64,000 nucleotides of DNA from Bradyrhizobium guangzhouense (GTDB taxonomy: Bacteria > Pseudomonadota > Alphaproteobacteria > Rhizobiales > Xanthobacteraceae). This document shows, piece by piece, positions 26,937-36,162 of the stretch. The notes under the pieces are model-generated. The model searched no databases. It had not been told where the DNA came from and saw only the letters and a program-made list of their open reading frames with translations. Position 1 is the first letter of the stretch. Each line of letters starts with the position of its first letter. The position numbers and the translations under genes are program-made. The stretch covers positions 2,294,001-2,358,000 of the forward strand of contig NZ_CP030053.1 in NCBI RefSeq assembly GCF_004114955.1, given 5' to 3'.

Positions 26937-26986
26937 GCGATGAGCTCGGTTCGTGCCGGTTGAGCCAATGTGATCAATCTCTGCAA

Positions 26987-27000
26987 TTGATGCAGCTCAA
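26987..27000. promoter_or_regulatory. FixK/FNR box TTGATGCAGCTCAA
   Basis: A second perfect TTGA-N6-TCAA site in the same intergenic region, 65 bases upstream of the PHA synthase ATG. Having one box near each divergent start suggests separate activation of each gene. Confidence 0.65.
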
Positions 27001-27065
27001 CGATTCGCGGGCGAGAGGCCATATCCTGCTACAGAAAGACCAGAAGCACATGAGAATCGTTGGCC

Positions 27066-28910
27066 ATGAGCGTTGTTCAGATCCTTCCTCGGACCGAAGA
27101 GCCGGTGTTGCCAGCGTCATCCGTTGAGTCGGTTGTCGGTGTCCCCCCGTCTGCGACCAATACCCAGCTACCCGCCGAGATGTCGGCCGCGGAGCCTGCG
27201 TCTGACCGTTATCTTTTAGACCGCATGTTCCATGCGGCGCTGGCGCGTTACACGGGCGGAATTTCGCCGACGGCCCTGATGCTTGCCTGGCTCGATTGGA
27301 GTTCCCATCTCGCGTGGGCGCCGCAGCGGCGGCTGGAGATCGCCAATAACGTCGTTCGTGATAGCGGCCGGTTGCTGGAAGCGGCCATGCACGTGACGTC
27401 AGCGGGGCTAGAGCCCTGGTCCGCGATCCGGCCGGAGAAACGGGACCGCCGTTTCAAGGAGCCGCAATGGGAGACGCCGCCCTTCAATCTTCTCGCACAG
27501 GCGTTTCTGCTTTGCGAGCGCTGGTGGCACGATGCCACGACCGGTGTGCGAGGCGTCTCGCGTGCGAACGAAGCCATCGTCGAATTCTCGATGCGGCAGA
27601 TCCTAGATATGCTTGCGCCGTCGAACTTCGCAGCAACAAACCCGGAAGTGCTGGAAAAGGCGTTTCAAAGCGGCGGAGAGAATTTCGTCTTTGGCTGGCA
27701 GAATTGGTACGGCGATTTCATGCGGATGCTCTTGGCCGCAAAGCCTGTCGGGAACGATCAGTTTGTCGTCGGCCGGACAGTTGCGGCGTCGCCTGGCAAG
27801 GTCGTCTATCGCAATGCTCTGATCGAACTGATCCAGTATTTTCCAACAACCGCAAAAGTGCGCCCCGAGCCGATCCTGATCGTGCCGGCCTGGATCATGA
27901 AATACTATATCCTCGATCTGTCACCGCAGAATTCGCTGGTCAAATTTCTCACCGATCAGGGCTTTACCGTGTTTGCGATTTCCTGGCGCAATCCCGATGC
28001 CAGGGATCGGAATGTTGCGTTCGACGACTATCGCAAGCTGGGGGTGATGGCCGCGCTGGATGAGATCGGCCGAATCCTGCCCGGGCAGAAGGTCCATGCG
28101 CTTGGCTATTGCCTTGGTGGCACATTGCTGTCTATCGCCGCCGCAGCAATGGCGCGCGATGGCGATGACCGTATCGGCACCGTCACGCTCCTGGCTGCAC
28201 AGACCGACTTCACCGAGGCCGGCGAGCTGACGCTTTTCATCAACGAGAGCCAGGTCGCCTTCCTTGAAGATATGATGTCGCAGCGGGGCTATCTGGATAC
28301 GGCACAGATGGCCAGCGCGTTCGCGCTGCTGCGTTCAAACGACCTGATCTGGTCGCGGCTGTTGCACGACTACCTGATGGGCGACGCGGCGCCGCCGAGC
28401 GAACTGATGGCTTGGAACGCGGATGCAACGCGATTGCCCTATCGCATGCATTCGGAATATCTGCGTAAGCTGTTCCTTGATAATGACCTCGCCGAAGGAC
28501 GTTACCTTGTGGGAGGTCGGGGCATCTCGCTGTCCGACATACATGCGCCGATGTTCGTGGTCGGTACGATCACCGATCACGTGGCGCCGTGGCGATCCGT
28601 GCACAAGCTCCACTATCAGGTCGATGCTGACCTGACCTTCCTGTTGACAAGTGGTGGCCACAATGCCGGCGTCGTCGCACCGCCCGATGAGCCCGGTCAC
28701 AGCTATCAGGTGATGACCAAGGCTGCGGACGCGCCCTATGTCGGCCCGGACGAATGGCTGAAGCTGGCCCCTCATGTCGAGGGATCCTGGTGGCCGGAGT
28801 GGACCCGCTGGCTCGTCGCGAGGTCCGGCGCGCTCTGTGATCCGCCGCAGACCGGATATGGAGACGTCAGCGGCCTGCCGAACGCCCCCGGCGACTACGT
28901 GCGCACCTAA
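27066..28910 (+). CDS. phaC: Poly(3-hydroxyalkanoate) synthase family protein
   Basis: A 614-residue PHA polymerase of class I size. The N-terminal PhaC domain (NPEVLEKAFQSGGENFVFGW) precedes an alpha/beta-hydrolase catalytic domain. The triad can be placed: Cys349 in the lipase-like box GYCLGG, Asp504 in VVGTITDHVAPW and His532 in SGGHNAG. It polymerises hydroxyacyl-CoA into storage granules in the cytoplasm. ATG at 27066 is used; a TTG six bases earlier is less likely. Two FixK/FNR boxes precede it, and the convergent neighbour is a CHAD protein of a family reported on storage granules. Confidence 0.9.
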   Translation: MSVVQILPRTEEPVLPASSVESVVGVPPSATNTQLPAEMSAAEPASDRYLLDRMFHAALARYTGGISPTALMLAWLDWSSHLAWAPQRRLEIANNVVRDSGRLLEAAMHVTSAGLEPWSAIRPEKRDRRFKEPQWETPPFNLLAQAFLLCERWWHDATTGVRGVSRANEAIVEFSMRQILDMLAPSNFAATNPEVLEKAFQSGGENFVFGWQNWYGDFMRMLLAAKPVGNDQFVVGRTVAASPGKVVYRNALIELIQYFPTTAKVRPEPILIVPAWIMKYYILDLSPQNSLVKFLTDQGFTVFAISWRNPDARDRNVAFDDYRKLGVMAALDEIGRILPGQKVHALGYCLGGTLLSIAAAAMARDGDDRIGTVTLLAAQTDFTEAGELTLFINESQVAFLEDMMSQRGYLDTAQMASAFALLRSNDLIWSRLLHDYLMGDAAPPSELMAWNADATRLPYRMHSEYLRKLFLDNDLAEGRYLVGGRGISLSDIHAPMFVVGTITDHVAPWRSVHKLHYQVDADLTFLLTSGGHNAGVVAPPDEPGHSYQVMTKAADAPYVGPDEWLKLAPHVEGSWWPEWTRWLVARSGALCDPPQTGYGDVSGLPNAPGDYVRT

Positions 28911-29896
28911 TCCTCCGGCTCCGCATCCGGCGTTAGATCGGAGGAGCGGAACGGCTCGGCTCTGTTCAGCTTGCGGTACGCGGTCGATGCGGTCTGCAAC
29001 AGCTTCCTTTCCCGCTTGCGGTCGAGAAAGCGAATGCCGGCTTCGGCAAGCGCCTCGTCCAACGAGGCGGCCAGCGTCTGGCCGCGCGCATCATCGTTCA
29101 ACTGTCCGAGGGACTTCTGCGCCTTGCGCAATTGCTTGAGGATCGATTTCTGCTTCGCCAGCGACCTGTCGGCGAACAGATCCTCCAGCGATTCGATCGA
29201 ATAGGTCAGCCGCTTGTTGAGAATCCGCAGCTTGTGCCGCTTCTCGACGTCAAGCTTGCGCAGCTTTTTGGCCTTCCTGAGTAGCGTCTTTTCCCATTCC
29301 GCCAGCTGTGCCGTTGCATGGTCGGCGAGCGGGCAGCGGCGTAGCCTGATGGCCACTTTGCTACGGCGCGTCGACCAGGGGCCGCCCTCGATCCAGCTCG
29401 AGGTCTGTTCAACCAGCCGACGATATCGTGCCGATTGCAGCGCACGCGCCAGCAGGCGATGGCTCTCGGCGCGCTTCTCGTCCCAGTGCTGGAGCTCGGC
29501 GATCACGGCGAGCTCGCCGCCGGTCTCGGCCACGATGCGTTCGATGGCGACGTCGAGGTCACGCACCATGCCGAGCTGGCTATTCAGCCATTTCAATTCT
29601 GCCCAGACTTTAGGGCGTAGCGCATCGTCGACCATGGGTGAAAAGAAGCGAATTGCAGTCCGCAAATGCGTCAGCGCGATTCGGATCTCGTGCAGCGCGT
29701 CCGGATCGCCACGGCAGGTGCCCTCATGCTGGGCAAGCACGGCCGCGAGGTGGCGGCGTGCGATGATACGGAAGGCCGTATCGCAAGCCATGCCGGGGCT
29801 CAGGCGGCCGGGCAGAGCGTTCCGACGCGCTGCCGCCTTCGTATCGGCCGTTGCCTTCGAACTCCTGGTAAGTCGCACCATCCTAGCCCGCGCCAA
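28907..29896 (-). CDS. CHAD domain protein
   Basis: A 329-residue alpha-helical CHAD protein. The family's conserved histidines and basic residues are visible in DALHEIRIALTHLRTAIRFF near residue 70 and in RKLDVEKRHKLRILNKRLTYSIE near residue 235. CHAD domains bind polyphosphate and have been found on polyphosphate granules in a PHA-producing bacterium. The TTG at 29896 has TAAGG eight bases upstream; an ATG at 29881 lacks one. Its 3-prime end overlaps the PHA synthase end by four bases, tail to tail. It follows the kinase-like gene by ten bases in one transcript. Confidence 0.88.
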   Translation of the reverse strand: MARARMVRLTRSSKATADTKAAARRNALPGRLSPGMACDTAFRIIARRHLAAVLAQHEGTCRGDPDALHEIRIALTHLRTAIRFFSPMVDDALRPKVWAELKWLNSQLGMVRDLDVAIERIVAETGGELAVIAELQHWDEKRAESHRLLARALQSARYRRLVEQTSSWIEGGPWSTRRSKVAIRLRRCPLADHATAQLAEWEKTLLRKAKKLRKLDVEKRHKLRILNKRLTYSIESLEDLFADRSLAKQKSILKQLRKAQKSLGQLNDDARGQTLAASLDEALAEAGIRFLDRKRERKLLQTASTAYRKLNRAEPFRSSDLTPDAEPED

Positions 29897-29906
29897 TCAG
29901 ATTGCC

Positions 29907-31442
29907 TTACCAGCCCTTAGCGATCGCGTCCCGGCAGTTCTGGAGCGTTTGCGCTTGCGTTCCGGATGCGTCGATGGTCGCCCAACCGATCTGGCCGATA
30001 TTATATTGCTCTTGCAACGCGGCAACCTCTTGCGTGGCATCCGATGCATCGTTGCGGCGGCCGCCGATTCGGGCTTGCCGGGTCGCAAGATCCGTGACCA
30101 GGAAAAGGCCGGTGAAAAGCACGCTGCAATCCCGGGCCAGCTTGACGCACGCGTCTCGTTCGAAATCCCGGGCGAACACGCCGTCGACGATCACCGAATG
30201 GCCCTGAATCAATACACGGCGGGCGCGCTCGGCCAAGGTCGCGTAAACCCGCTCGGCAAGCTCGGGCGTGTAGGCGGATGGTGGCAGCCGGTCCGTGTCT
30301 GCGACCCCGAATAGCTGCTTGCGTATGACATCGCTGCGCAACACGACGGCGCCCGGCTGCGGCGCTACGGTCGGCGCGAGTGCGTGCGCCAGAACCGTTT
30401 TGCCGGTGCCGGACAGTCCACCCACAGCGACCAAACGGGGAGCAGAAGGCCGGATCAGCGTCCGGGCCAGGTCGAAATAGCGGCGTGCCTCGTCAAGAAT
30501 GCCGGCATCGTCGGGGTGCGACGGTGTCAGCCGCGCCAGCGCCACCTGGGCGCGAATTGCCGCGCGAATGGACATGAACAGCGGCAGCGCGCCGAGCGCG
30601 TCGAGATTTTCGGACGGAGTGGCGGCAAGATACCGGTTCAGGACGACGTTGGCTGCCAGAGGCTGATCATGGTGCAACAGATCCATGAGTGCGAATGCGA
30701 GATCGTAGAGCACGTCGACGGTCGCCATCTTCTCGTCGAACTCGATCGCGTCGAACAGCACAGGCTGTTGTTCGATCAACACGATATTCGCAAGATGCAG
30801 GTCGCCGTGGCAACGGCGGACGAAACCCTGGCGTGCGCGTTGTTCGAGAAGTGGACGAATACGCTGGAACGTTCTGTGCGAGTCAGTTGCAAGCTGCTCG
30901 ATCTCCGCGGCTGGGGCATGATCGCCGCTGCGCAGGCCGTTGCTGTTTCCGTCGATCAGCTCCGGGATTGAGGAAACCCATGCCTCACCCTGAGCGGAAG
31001 TCACTGCCGCATGCGATGCCGCGATCGCATCGGCGATGGACGATGCAAGGCTCGCATCGAACTGTCCGGCTTTCGCCAAATGGTCCAGCGTGCGGTTCTC
31101 GTCGAAACGTGACATGTGGACGGCATACTCGATCGGCCGGCCGCGGCCGTCGACTTTCACCGAACCGTCCGGTTCTTCTGTGATGGCCACGACGCGATGA
31201 TAGATCTGTGGCGCATGCGGCCGATTGATCCGGAGTTCCTCTTCGCAGGCCGCTTTGCGTTTTTCGAGTGTTGAATAGTCGAGGAACGGAAACTTGACCG
31301 CCCGCTTGATTTTCAGCGCGCGGGACCCATCGAGGAAGACCGAAGCAGCATGCGTGTCGATCCGCTTCGCACCAGCATGCGCGGTCAGTGCCGAGAAAAT
31401 CCGCTCCTGGGTCGCAGAATAGTCTGTCATTCCTGCCGGCAT
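29907..31442 (-). CDS. Aminoglycoside-phosphotransferase-like / P-loop kinase fusion
   Basis: A 511-residue two-domain protein. Residues about 1-330 resemble an APH/choline-kinase-like phosphotransferase with the catalytic RRCHGDLHLANIVLI block and a later DAIEFDEKMATVDVLYDLAF metal-binding stretch. Residues about 340-510 are an AAA_33-type nucleoside/gluconate-kinase-like P-loop domain with Walker A GGLSGTGKT. The pairing is a known architecture of unknown substrate in proteobacteria. The ATG at 31442 is used; another at 31430 is possible. A FixK/FNR box 73 bases upstream and the linked CHAD gene suggest a stress or storage role. Confidence 0.8.
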   Translation of the reverse strand: MPAGMTDYSATQERIFSALTAHAGAKRIDTHAASVFLDGSRALKIKRAVKFPFLDYSTLEKRKAACEEELRINRPHAPQIYHRVVAITEEPDGSVKVDGRGRPIEYAVHMSRFDENRTLDHLAKAGQFDASLASSIADAIAASHAAVTSAQGEAWVSSIPELIDGNSNGLRSGDHAPAAEIEQLATDSHRTFQRIRPLLEQRARQGFVRRCHGDLHLANIVLIEQQPVLFDAIEFDEKMATVDVLYDLAFALMDLLHHDQPLAANVVLNRYLAATPSENLDALGALPLFMSIRAAIRAQVALARLTPSHPDDAGILDEARRYFDLARTLIRPSAPRLVAVGGLSGTGKTVLAHALAPTVAPQPGAVVLRSDVIRKQLFGVADTDRLPPSAYTPELAERVYATLAERARRVLIQGHSVIVDGVFARDFERDACVKLARDCSVLFTGLFLVTDLATRQARIGGRRNDASDATQEVAALQEQYNIGQIGWATIDASGTQAQTLQNCRDAIAKGW

Positions 31443-31507
31443 CTTGCTGATGGGCGTCCCAAGCGGTCCGGCCGCAAACCAACGTAACTCTTAACCGGGG
31501 AGTGCGA

Positions 31508-31535
31508 CCAGTCCTTGACTTCCGTCAAGGACTGG
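31508..31535. promoter_or_regulatory. FixK/FNR box embedded in a 28-bp perfect palindrome
   Basis: The box TTGACTTCCGTCAA (31515-31528) is the centre of a longer dyad: arms CCAGTCCTTGAC and GTCAAGGACTGG are perfect complements around TTCC. It lies between the divergent kinase-like (31442) and universal stress (31626) genes. It may act both as protein binding site and, when transcribed, as a hairpin. Confidence 0.75.
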
Positions 31536-31625
31536 CGTCGGCTGGCAGAGCCGAGTTTTCCCGGCTTGAGGAGGATCAAGCGACCGGAGCAAGGGCGGCC
31601 TATCCTGAGCGGCAAGGAGAATTCG

Positions 31626-32458
31626 ATGCCCATCAAGGACGTCTTTCTGCCGCTGTTTGGCGAGCCGCGCGATCCTACGCTTGCCGCGATCGAGAAGTGC
31701 GTCGCCGTTGCTGCCGATCTCGGCGCCAGGATCACCGCGCTCGCGCTCGAAGACGATGCCTTCGTGCGGCCGAAGGTGGTGTTCCCCGATGATCCCGGGC
31801 CCGTGGAACGCGCGCGCGAAGCGAGCAACATGCAGCAGCTTCTGAACGCGTTCACCAATGCAGCTTCGCGTGCCGGCATTCGCGCCCAAAGCCGATCGGC
31901 CGGCGTGTCGGCCGACCAGATCGCGTTGACCTTGGCCGCGCAAGCGCGCTTCAGCGACCTCACCTTGATCCCTGTGAAGCCGCATGACAGCCGAACCGAA
32001 AACATCGTCGAAACGTTCCTGTTCCAATCTGGCCGACCCCTGTTGCTCTGTCCGGAGCAACATGTGGAGACGCTGCGGCCGGAGTTTGAGAGCGTCATGA
32101 TCGCTTGGGACCATTCGGCGCGAGCTGCGCGCGCGGTCGGCGACGCATTGCCGATCCTGCAAGCCGCCGCTTTAGTGCGTGTGATCACCGTAGCGGATAT
32201 GAGGCCGCAGCGATCACGCAATCTGGCCACAGTCTCGTCCATCATCTCCGGGAACACGGCATTTATGCATCCTTCGAAACGGTGCAGGAGGGCGGGAGCT
32301 CGATCGGCAAGGTGCTGGGGAGCTGGGCGCAATCCCATGCCGTCGACGCCATCGTCATGGGCGCCTATCACCATTCGCGCCTGAACGAGACCGTCTGGGG
32401 CGGCGTGACCAAGACGGTCATCGGCCAGCCACCATGCTGGGTGATGATGTCGCACTAG
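31626..32458 (+). pseudogene. Universal stress protein (UspA family), frameshifted
   Basis: The first part (from ATG 31626, AAGGAGAATTCG upstream) encodes MPIKDVFLPLFGEPRDPTLA through VRVITVADM, a standard first UspA domain. Near 32198-32200 the frame breaks: the continuation SGHSLVHHLREHG...VDAIVMGAYHHSRLNETVWGG is in the next frame and ends at 32458 with the usual USP C-terminus. A single missing base would restore the 277-residue protein. It may be a genuine recent mutation or a sequencing error. A FixK/FNR box lies 98 bases upstream and an acyl-CoA synthetase gene follows. Confidence 0.8.
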
Positions 32459-32529
32459 CTGCGTTTCAACCCATATCCGGGGTAGCATCCTAGCTGTCGG
32501 ACCCGTTGCCCGATCGGACAATTGTGATC

Positions 32530-35220
32530 ATGTCGACTTACCGCCTGAAGAATCTGCTGTCGCCCCAGTCTGTCGCGCTGGTCGGTGCAAGCTCCCGTCC
32601 GGTTTCCGTCGGGCGCGCGGTCCTGCAGAACATTCGCAAGGCGGAGTTCAAGGGGCCGTTCGGCCTGGTGAACCCGCGCCACGCGGCGATCGACGGCATG
32701 GCCGCGGTGAGCAGCCTGGCGCAACTGTCCTTCGTACCTGAACTCATCGTCGTCACCGCGCCGGCAGGCGCGATTCCCGACATCATCGATCAGGCCGGCC
32801 GTCTTGGCTCGGCCGGCGCCCTGATCGTTTCAGCGGGGCTCGGCCACGGACCGGGATCGCTTGAGGCGGCCTCCATCGCCGCCGCTCGCAGATACGGCAT
32901 GCGGTTGATCGGCCCCAACTGTCTCGGCATCATGATGCCCGGCACAAGCCTCAATGCGAGCTTCGCGGCTCATATGCCGGCGGCAGGCAACCTTGCGCTG
33001 ATCTCGCAATCGGGCGCGATCGCGGCCGGCATGGTGGACTGGGCCACGCAACGTGGCGTGGGCTTCTCGGGCATCGTCACGATCGGCGATCAGGTCGACG
33101 TCGACATCGCGGATCTGCTCGATTATTTCGCGATGGACCACAAGACGCGGGCGATCCTGCTCTACATCGAGTCCATCAAGGACGCGCGAAAATTCATGTC
33201 GGCGGCGCGTGCCGCCGCGCGCGTGAAGCCGGTCGTTGTCGTCAAGTCCGGCCGCCTGGCGCAGGGGGCGAAAGCGGCGGCCACACATACAGGTGCGCTC
33301 GCTGGCGCCGACGCGGTCTATGATGCGGCCTTCCGCCGCGCCGGCGTCCTTCGGGTATCCGATCTACGCGAGCTGTTCGATTGTGCCGAGACCCTGGGCC
33401 GGGTCGGGTCGCCCGCGGGAAAGCGCCTTGCGATTCTGACGAATGGGGGCGGCATCGGCGTTCTCGCGGTTGATCGGCTCGCGGACCTCGGCGGAATTCC
33501 TGCGCCGATGACAGCGGAGACGCGCCGACGGCTCGACGCGGTGCTGCCGCCGGCCTGGTCAGGCGCAAATCCCGTCGACATCGTCGGCGACGCGGATGCG
33601 CCGCGTTACGCGGCAGCGCTCGAAGTGCTACTCGAAGATCCCGGCAATGATGCGGTCCTGGTGCTCAACGTGCAGACTGCGATCGCATCGGCCGCTCAGA
33701 TCGCGACGACCGTGACCGAGCTCATCGGAAAATATCGCGAGAAGCACCGCAGTTGGGCCAAGCCCGTGCTTGCGGCCTGGGTCGGGGCTGATCAGGAGAT
33801 CACCGCGACGCTGTCCGCCGCCGGCATTCCGAACTATCCGACTGAAGATGATGCGGTGCGCGGCTTCATGCACATGGTCCGGCATCGCGAGGTGGTCGAC
33901 GAGTTGAGTCAGGTTCCCCCGGCGATGCCCGACTCATTCGTGCCCGACATCGCCGCTGCGAAGCAGATCGTCACGACGGCCATCTCTGACGGACGCAAAT
34001 GGCTGGAGCCCGTCGAGATCAAGCACCTGCTTGGCTGTTATGACATCGCCATGGTGCCGACCTATGCGGCTGAAAATGTCGAGGAGGCGATCGGATATGC
34101 GGAAGGGATATTCGCGCGAGGCGCCACCGTCGTGCTCAAAGTTATGTCGCGCGACATCCTGCACAAGTCCGACGTCGGCGGTGTCGTTCTTAATCTAACA
34201 ACGACGGAAGCAGTACGCGCGGCCGCCGTCGATATTATCGCGCGGGCGAAGACATTGCGGCCCGAAGCCCGCATTGATGGCATCATTGTGCAGGCGATGG
34301 TCGTCAAGGCCAAGGCGCGTGAGCTGATCTTGGGTCTCGCCGATGATCCAACTTTCGGCGCCGTCGTCGTGTTCGGCCGCGGTGGGACGGCGGTAGAGAT
34401 CATCAATGACAAGGCTCTTGCGCTGCCGCCGCTTGATTTACAGCTTGCCCGTGATCTGATTGAGCACACACGGGTGTCGCGATTGCTGCGTGCCTACCGG
34501 GACGTGCCGGCCGTCAAGCAGGACGCCGTCGCTCTGGTCCTGGTCAAGCTGGCGCAGATGGTGGCAGATGTTCCCGAGATCCATGAGCTCGATATCAACC
34601 CGCTTCTCGCTGATGAGTCCGGCGTGACGGCCGTCGATGCGCGCGTGGCCGTGGGGCCGCCGCAACGGAAATTCGCGGGCTCGGGGCCTGCGAATTTTGC
34701 CGTCCGCGCCTATCCGTCGCAATGGGAGCGTCGCCTTACGCTCAAGGACGGCTGGCACATCTCGGTGCGGCCCTTGCGTCCCGAGGACGAGCCGACCATT
34801 CACAAATTCCTGCGCCACGTCACGCCTCACGATCTTCGCTTGCGATTCTTCGCGCCGATGAAGGAGTTTACCCATGAGTTCATCGCGCGGCTGACCCAGC
34901 TCGACTATGCGCGGGCCATGGCGTTCATTGCTTTCGATGACAGCAACGAGATGGTCGGAGTGGTGCGATTGCACTCGGACTCGATCTACGAGAGAGGCGA
35001 ATACGCGATACTGCTGCGGTCCGACCTCAAGGGCAGGGGTCTCGGCTGGGCTTTGATGCAGCTGATCATCGACTATGCCAAATCGGAAGGCCTCAAGAGC
35101 ATCTCGGGTGACGTGCTCAAGGAGAACGTCGTTATGCTCGAGATGTGCCGTCAGCTCGGCTTCGAGATCAAGCCCGATCCGACCGAGCCTGATATCTGCG
35201 ACGTACGGCTGAATCTCTAA
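32530..35220 (+). CDS. ADP-forming acyl-CoA synthetase fused to GNAT acetyltransferase
   Basis: An 896-residue fusion. Domain order is CoA-binding (about 1-140, SVALVGASSRPVSVGRAVL), succinyl-CoA-ligase-like (about 150-460, ISQSGAIAAGMVDWA), ATP-grasp (about 490-700, HKSDVGGVVLNL) and a C-terminal GNAT domain (about 740-890, RSDLKGRGLGWALMQLIIDYA). The same architecture is seen in Pat-type protein lysine acetyltransferases, where the first part is often a sensor, and in ADP-forming acetyl-CoA synthetases. ATG at 32530 begins the conserved MSTYRLKNLLSP. It may share the upstream FixK/FNR promoter with the stress protein gene and link acetyl-CoA state to protein acetylation. Confidence 0.87.
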   Translation: MSTYRLKNLLSPQSVALVGASSRPVSVGRAVLQNIRKAEFKGPFGLVNPRHAAIDGMAAVSSLAQLSFVPELIVVTAPAGAIPDIIDQAGRLGSAGALIVSAGLGHGPGSLEAASIAAARRYGMRLIGPNCLGIMMPGTSLNASFAAHMPAAGNLALISQSGAIAAGMVDWATQRGVGFSGIVTIGDQVDVDIADLLDYFAMDHKTRAILLYIESIKDARKFMSAARAAARVKPVVVVKSGRLAQGAKAAATHTGALAGADAVYDAAFRRAGVLRVSDLRELFDCAETLGRVGSPAGKRLAILTNGGGIGVLAVDRLADLGGIPAPMTAETRRRLDAVLPPAWSGANPVDIVGDADAPRYAAALEVLLEDPGNDAVLVLNVQTAIASAAQIATTVTELIGKYREKHRSWAKPVLAAWVGADQEITATLSAAGIPNYPTEDDAVRGFMHMVRHREVVDELSQVPPAMPDSFVPDIAAAKQIVTTAISDGRKWLEPVEIKHLLGCYDIAMVPTYAAENVEEAIGYAEGIFARGATVVLKVMSRDILHKSDVGGVVLNLTTTEAVRAAAVDIIARAKTLRPEARIDGIIVQAMVVKAKARELILGLADDPTFGAVVVFGRGGTAVEIINDKALALPPLDLQLARDLIEHTRVSRLLRAYRDVPAVKQDAVALVLVKLAQMVADVPEIHELDINPLLADESGVTAVDARVAVGPPQRKFAGSGPANFAVRAYPSQWERRLTLKDGWHISVRPLRPEDEPTIHKFLRHVTPHDLRLRFFAPMKEFTHEFIARLTQLDYARAMAFIAFDDSNEMVGVVRLHSDSIYERGEYAILLRSDLKGRGLGWALMQLIIDYAKSEGLKSISGDVLKENVVMLEMCRQLGFEIKPDPTEPDICDVRLNL

Positions 35221-35229
35221 GGCGCGTCG

Positions 35230-35718
35230 CTACGAACGCGCATCGGACGTTACGTCTGCTGCACTCTCTTTGGCGGTCTTCCGCATGTTCTTGACGATGA
35301 TCGCGATGAGCGGCACCAGCACCGGCACGATCGTGTTGAGCGGATGATGGACCGCGCCCGTCAATTGGGTCTGAAACGCCCGGGCTTCGACTTGAAGGGC
35401 CTCGATCGATGTGTCGTGGATTTCATTGGCAAGCTCGATGTCGCGGCCTGACGGCGGGCGCCCGGCGAAGATGAACAGGACCGCAGCGATGGCGAAATTG
35501 ATCGCTCCGAGGATGGCCGCCGCGGCGATCGCACTCCAGATCTGGACAAGGGCGAAGTAGGCCGACAACTCCAGCATCAGCAGACCAAATGCGGCGATCA
35601 GTGCCGCGAAGGCCCGCATCCCAAGCCCGACCAGCAGGTGTCGCAGTCGGATATCCGCGATGATCCTGTCGGTGCGCCACAAGGCGCGCAGATGCTTGAC
35701 CACATTCTCGGTATTCAC
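35230..35718 (-). CDS. YqjE / phage-holin-III-like membrane protein
   Basis: A 162-residue protein with two adjacent transmembrane helices (residues about 30-50 and 60-85) in a FGLLMLELSAYFALVQIWSA / ILGAINFAIAAVLFIFAG arrangement, followed by a helical cytoplasmic part and another hydrophobic stretch (TIVPVLVPLIAIIVKNM). It starts immediately after the stop of the DUF883-like gene. The pair resembles yqjD-yqjE, inner-membrane proteins of stationary phase and stress. No enzymatic function is expected. Confidence 0.75.
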   Translation of the reverse strand: MNTENVVKHLRALWRTDRIIADIRLRHLLVGLGMRAFAALIAAFGLLMLELSAYFALVQIWSAIAAAAILGAINFAIAAVLFIFAGRPPSGRDIELANEIHDTSIEALQVEARAFQTQLTGAVHHPLNTIVPVLVPLIAIIVKNMRKTAKESAADVTSDARS

Positions 35719-35994
35719 TTAATGCCTCCTCAGCATGAAGCCGACCACGACGCCGAGCGCAAAGGCGGAAGCGAGTGAGGCGACCGGGCGCTCCGTGATC
35801 AAGTCATGGAGCTGCTCCTGCTCCTCGCTGACGGTTTCGCCGAGTTCGGCCAGCGCCGCCTTGATCTGATCAGCGAGGATCTCCGCACGGTCCTTCGAAC
35901 TCTCGAACATCTGCTCGCCAGCCGTGCTCAGCAGCCGGGCGACGTCCACCTTCAACGTTCGCAGTTCTTCGCTCATCCTGTCGCTGTCGAACAT
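35719..35994 (-). CDS. DUF883/YqjD/ElaB-type membrane-anchored protein
   Basis: A 91-residue protein: an amphipathic helical N-terminal part (ELRTLKVDVARLLSTAGEQMFE ... IKAALAEL) and a C-terminal anchor helix VASLASAFALGVVVGFMLRR. YqjD homologues are tail-anchored proteins that associate with ribosomes in stationary phase. A FixK/FNR box begins 57 bases upstream. It is transcribed ahead of the YqjE-like gene with no gap. Confidence 0.82.
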   Translation of the reverse strand: MFDSDRMSEELRTLKVDVARLLSTAGEQMFESSKDRAEILADQIKAALAELGETVSEEQEQLHDLITERPVASLASAFALGVVVGFMLRRH

Positions 35995-36050
35995 GGATTT
36001 GATGTCTCCATTGAATGAAATGAGCCTAAGTCGCGCCGGTGTGGACGCGC

Positions 36051-36064
36051 TTGATTTGCGTCAA
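36051..36064. promoter_or_regulatory. FixK/FNR box TTGATTTGCGTCAA
   Basis: Perfect TTGA-N6-TCAA dyad, nearer to the leftward YqjD-like gene (start 35994) of the divergent pair. Confidence 0.7.
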
Positions 36065-36079
36065 GCGGCGCGCGTGGTC

Positions 36080-36093
36080 TTGAGACAGGTCAA
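36080..36093. promoter_or_regulatory. FixK/FNR box TTGAGACAGGTCAA
   Basis: Second TTGA-N6-TCAA site, 29 bases from the first and 69 bases before the GTG of the Mla permease gene at 36163. The inner bases are less symmetric than in the other copies. Confidence 0.6.
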
Positions 36094-36162
36094 ATCCTCC
36101 GTCACATGCTGGCATAGAAACAACAGCTGAATGGGACCAGATTGTCCCGATGAGGTGGAAGC

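Noticed and set aside
29214..30314. 366-codon plus-strand frame across the CHAD and kinase-like genes
   Set aside because: It spans parts of two well-recognised minus-strand genes and has shadow-type composition.
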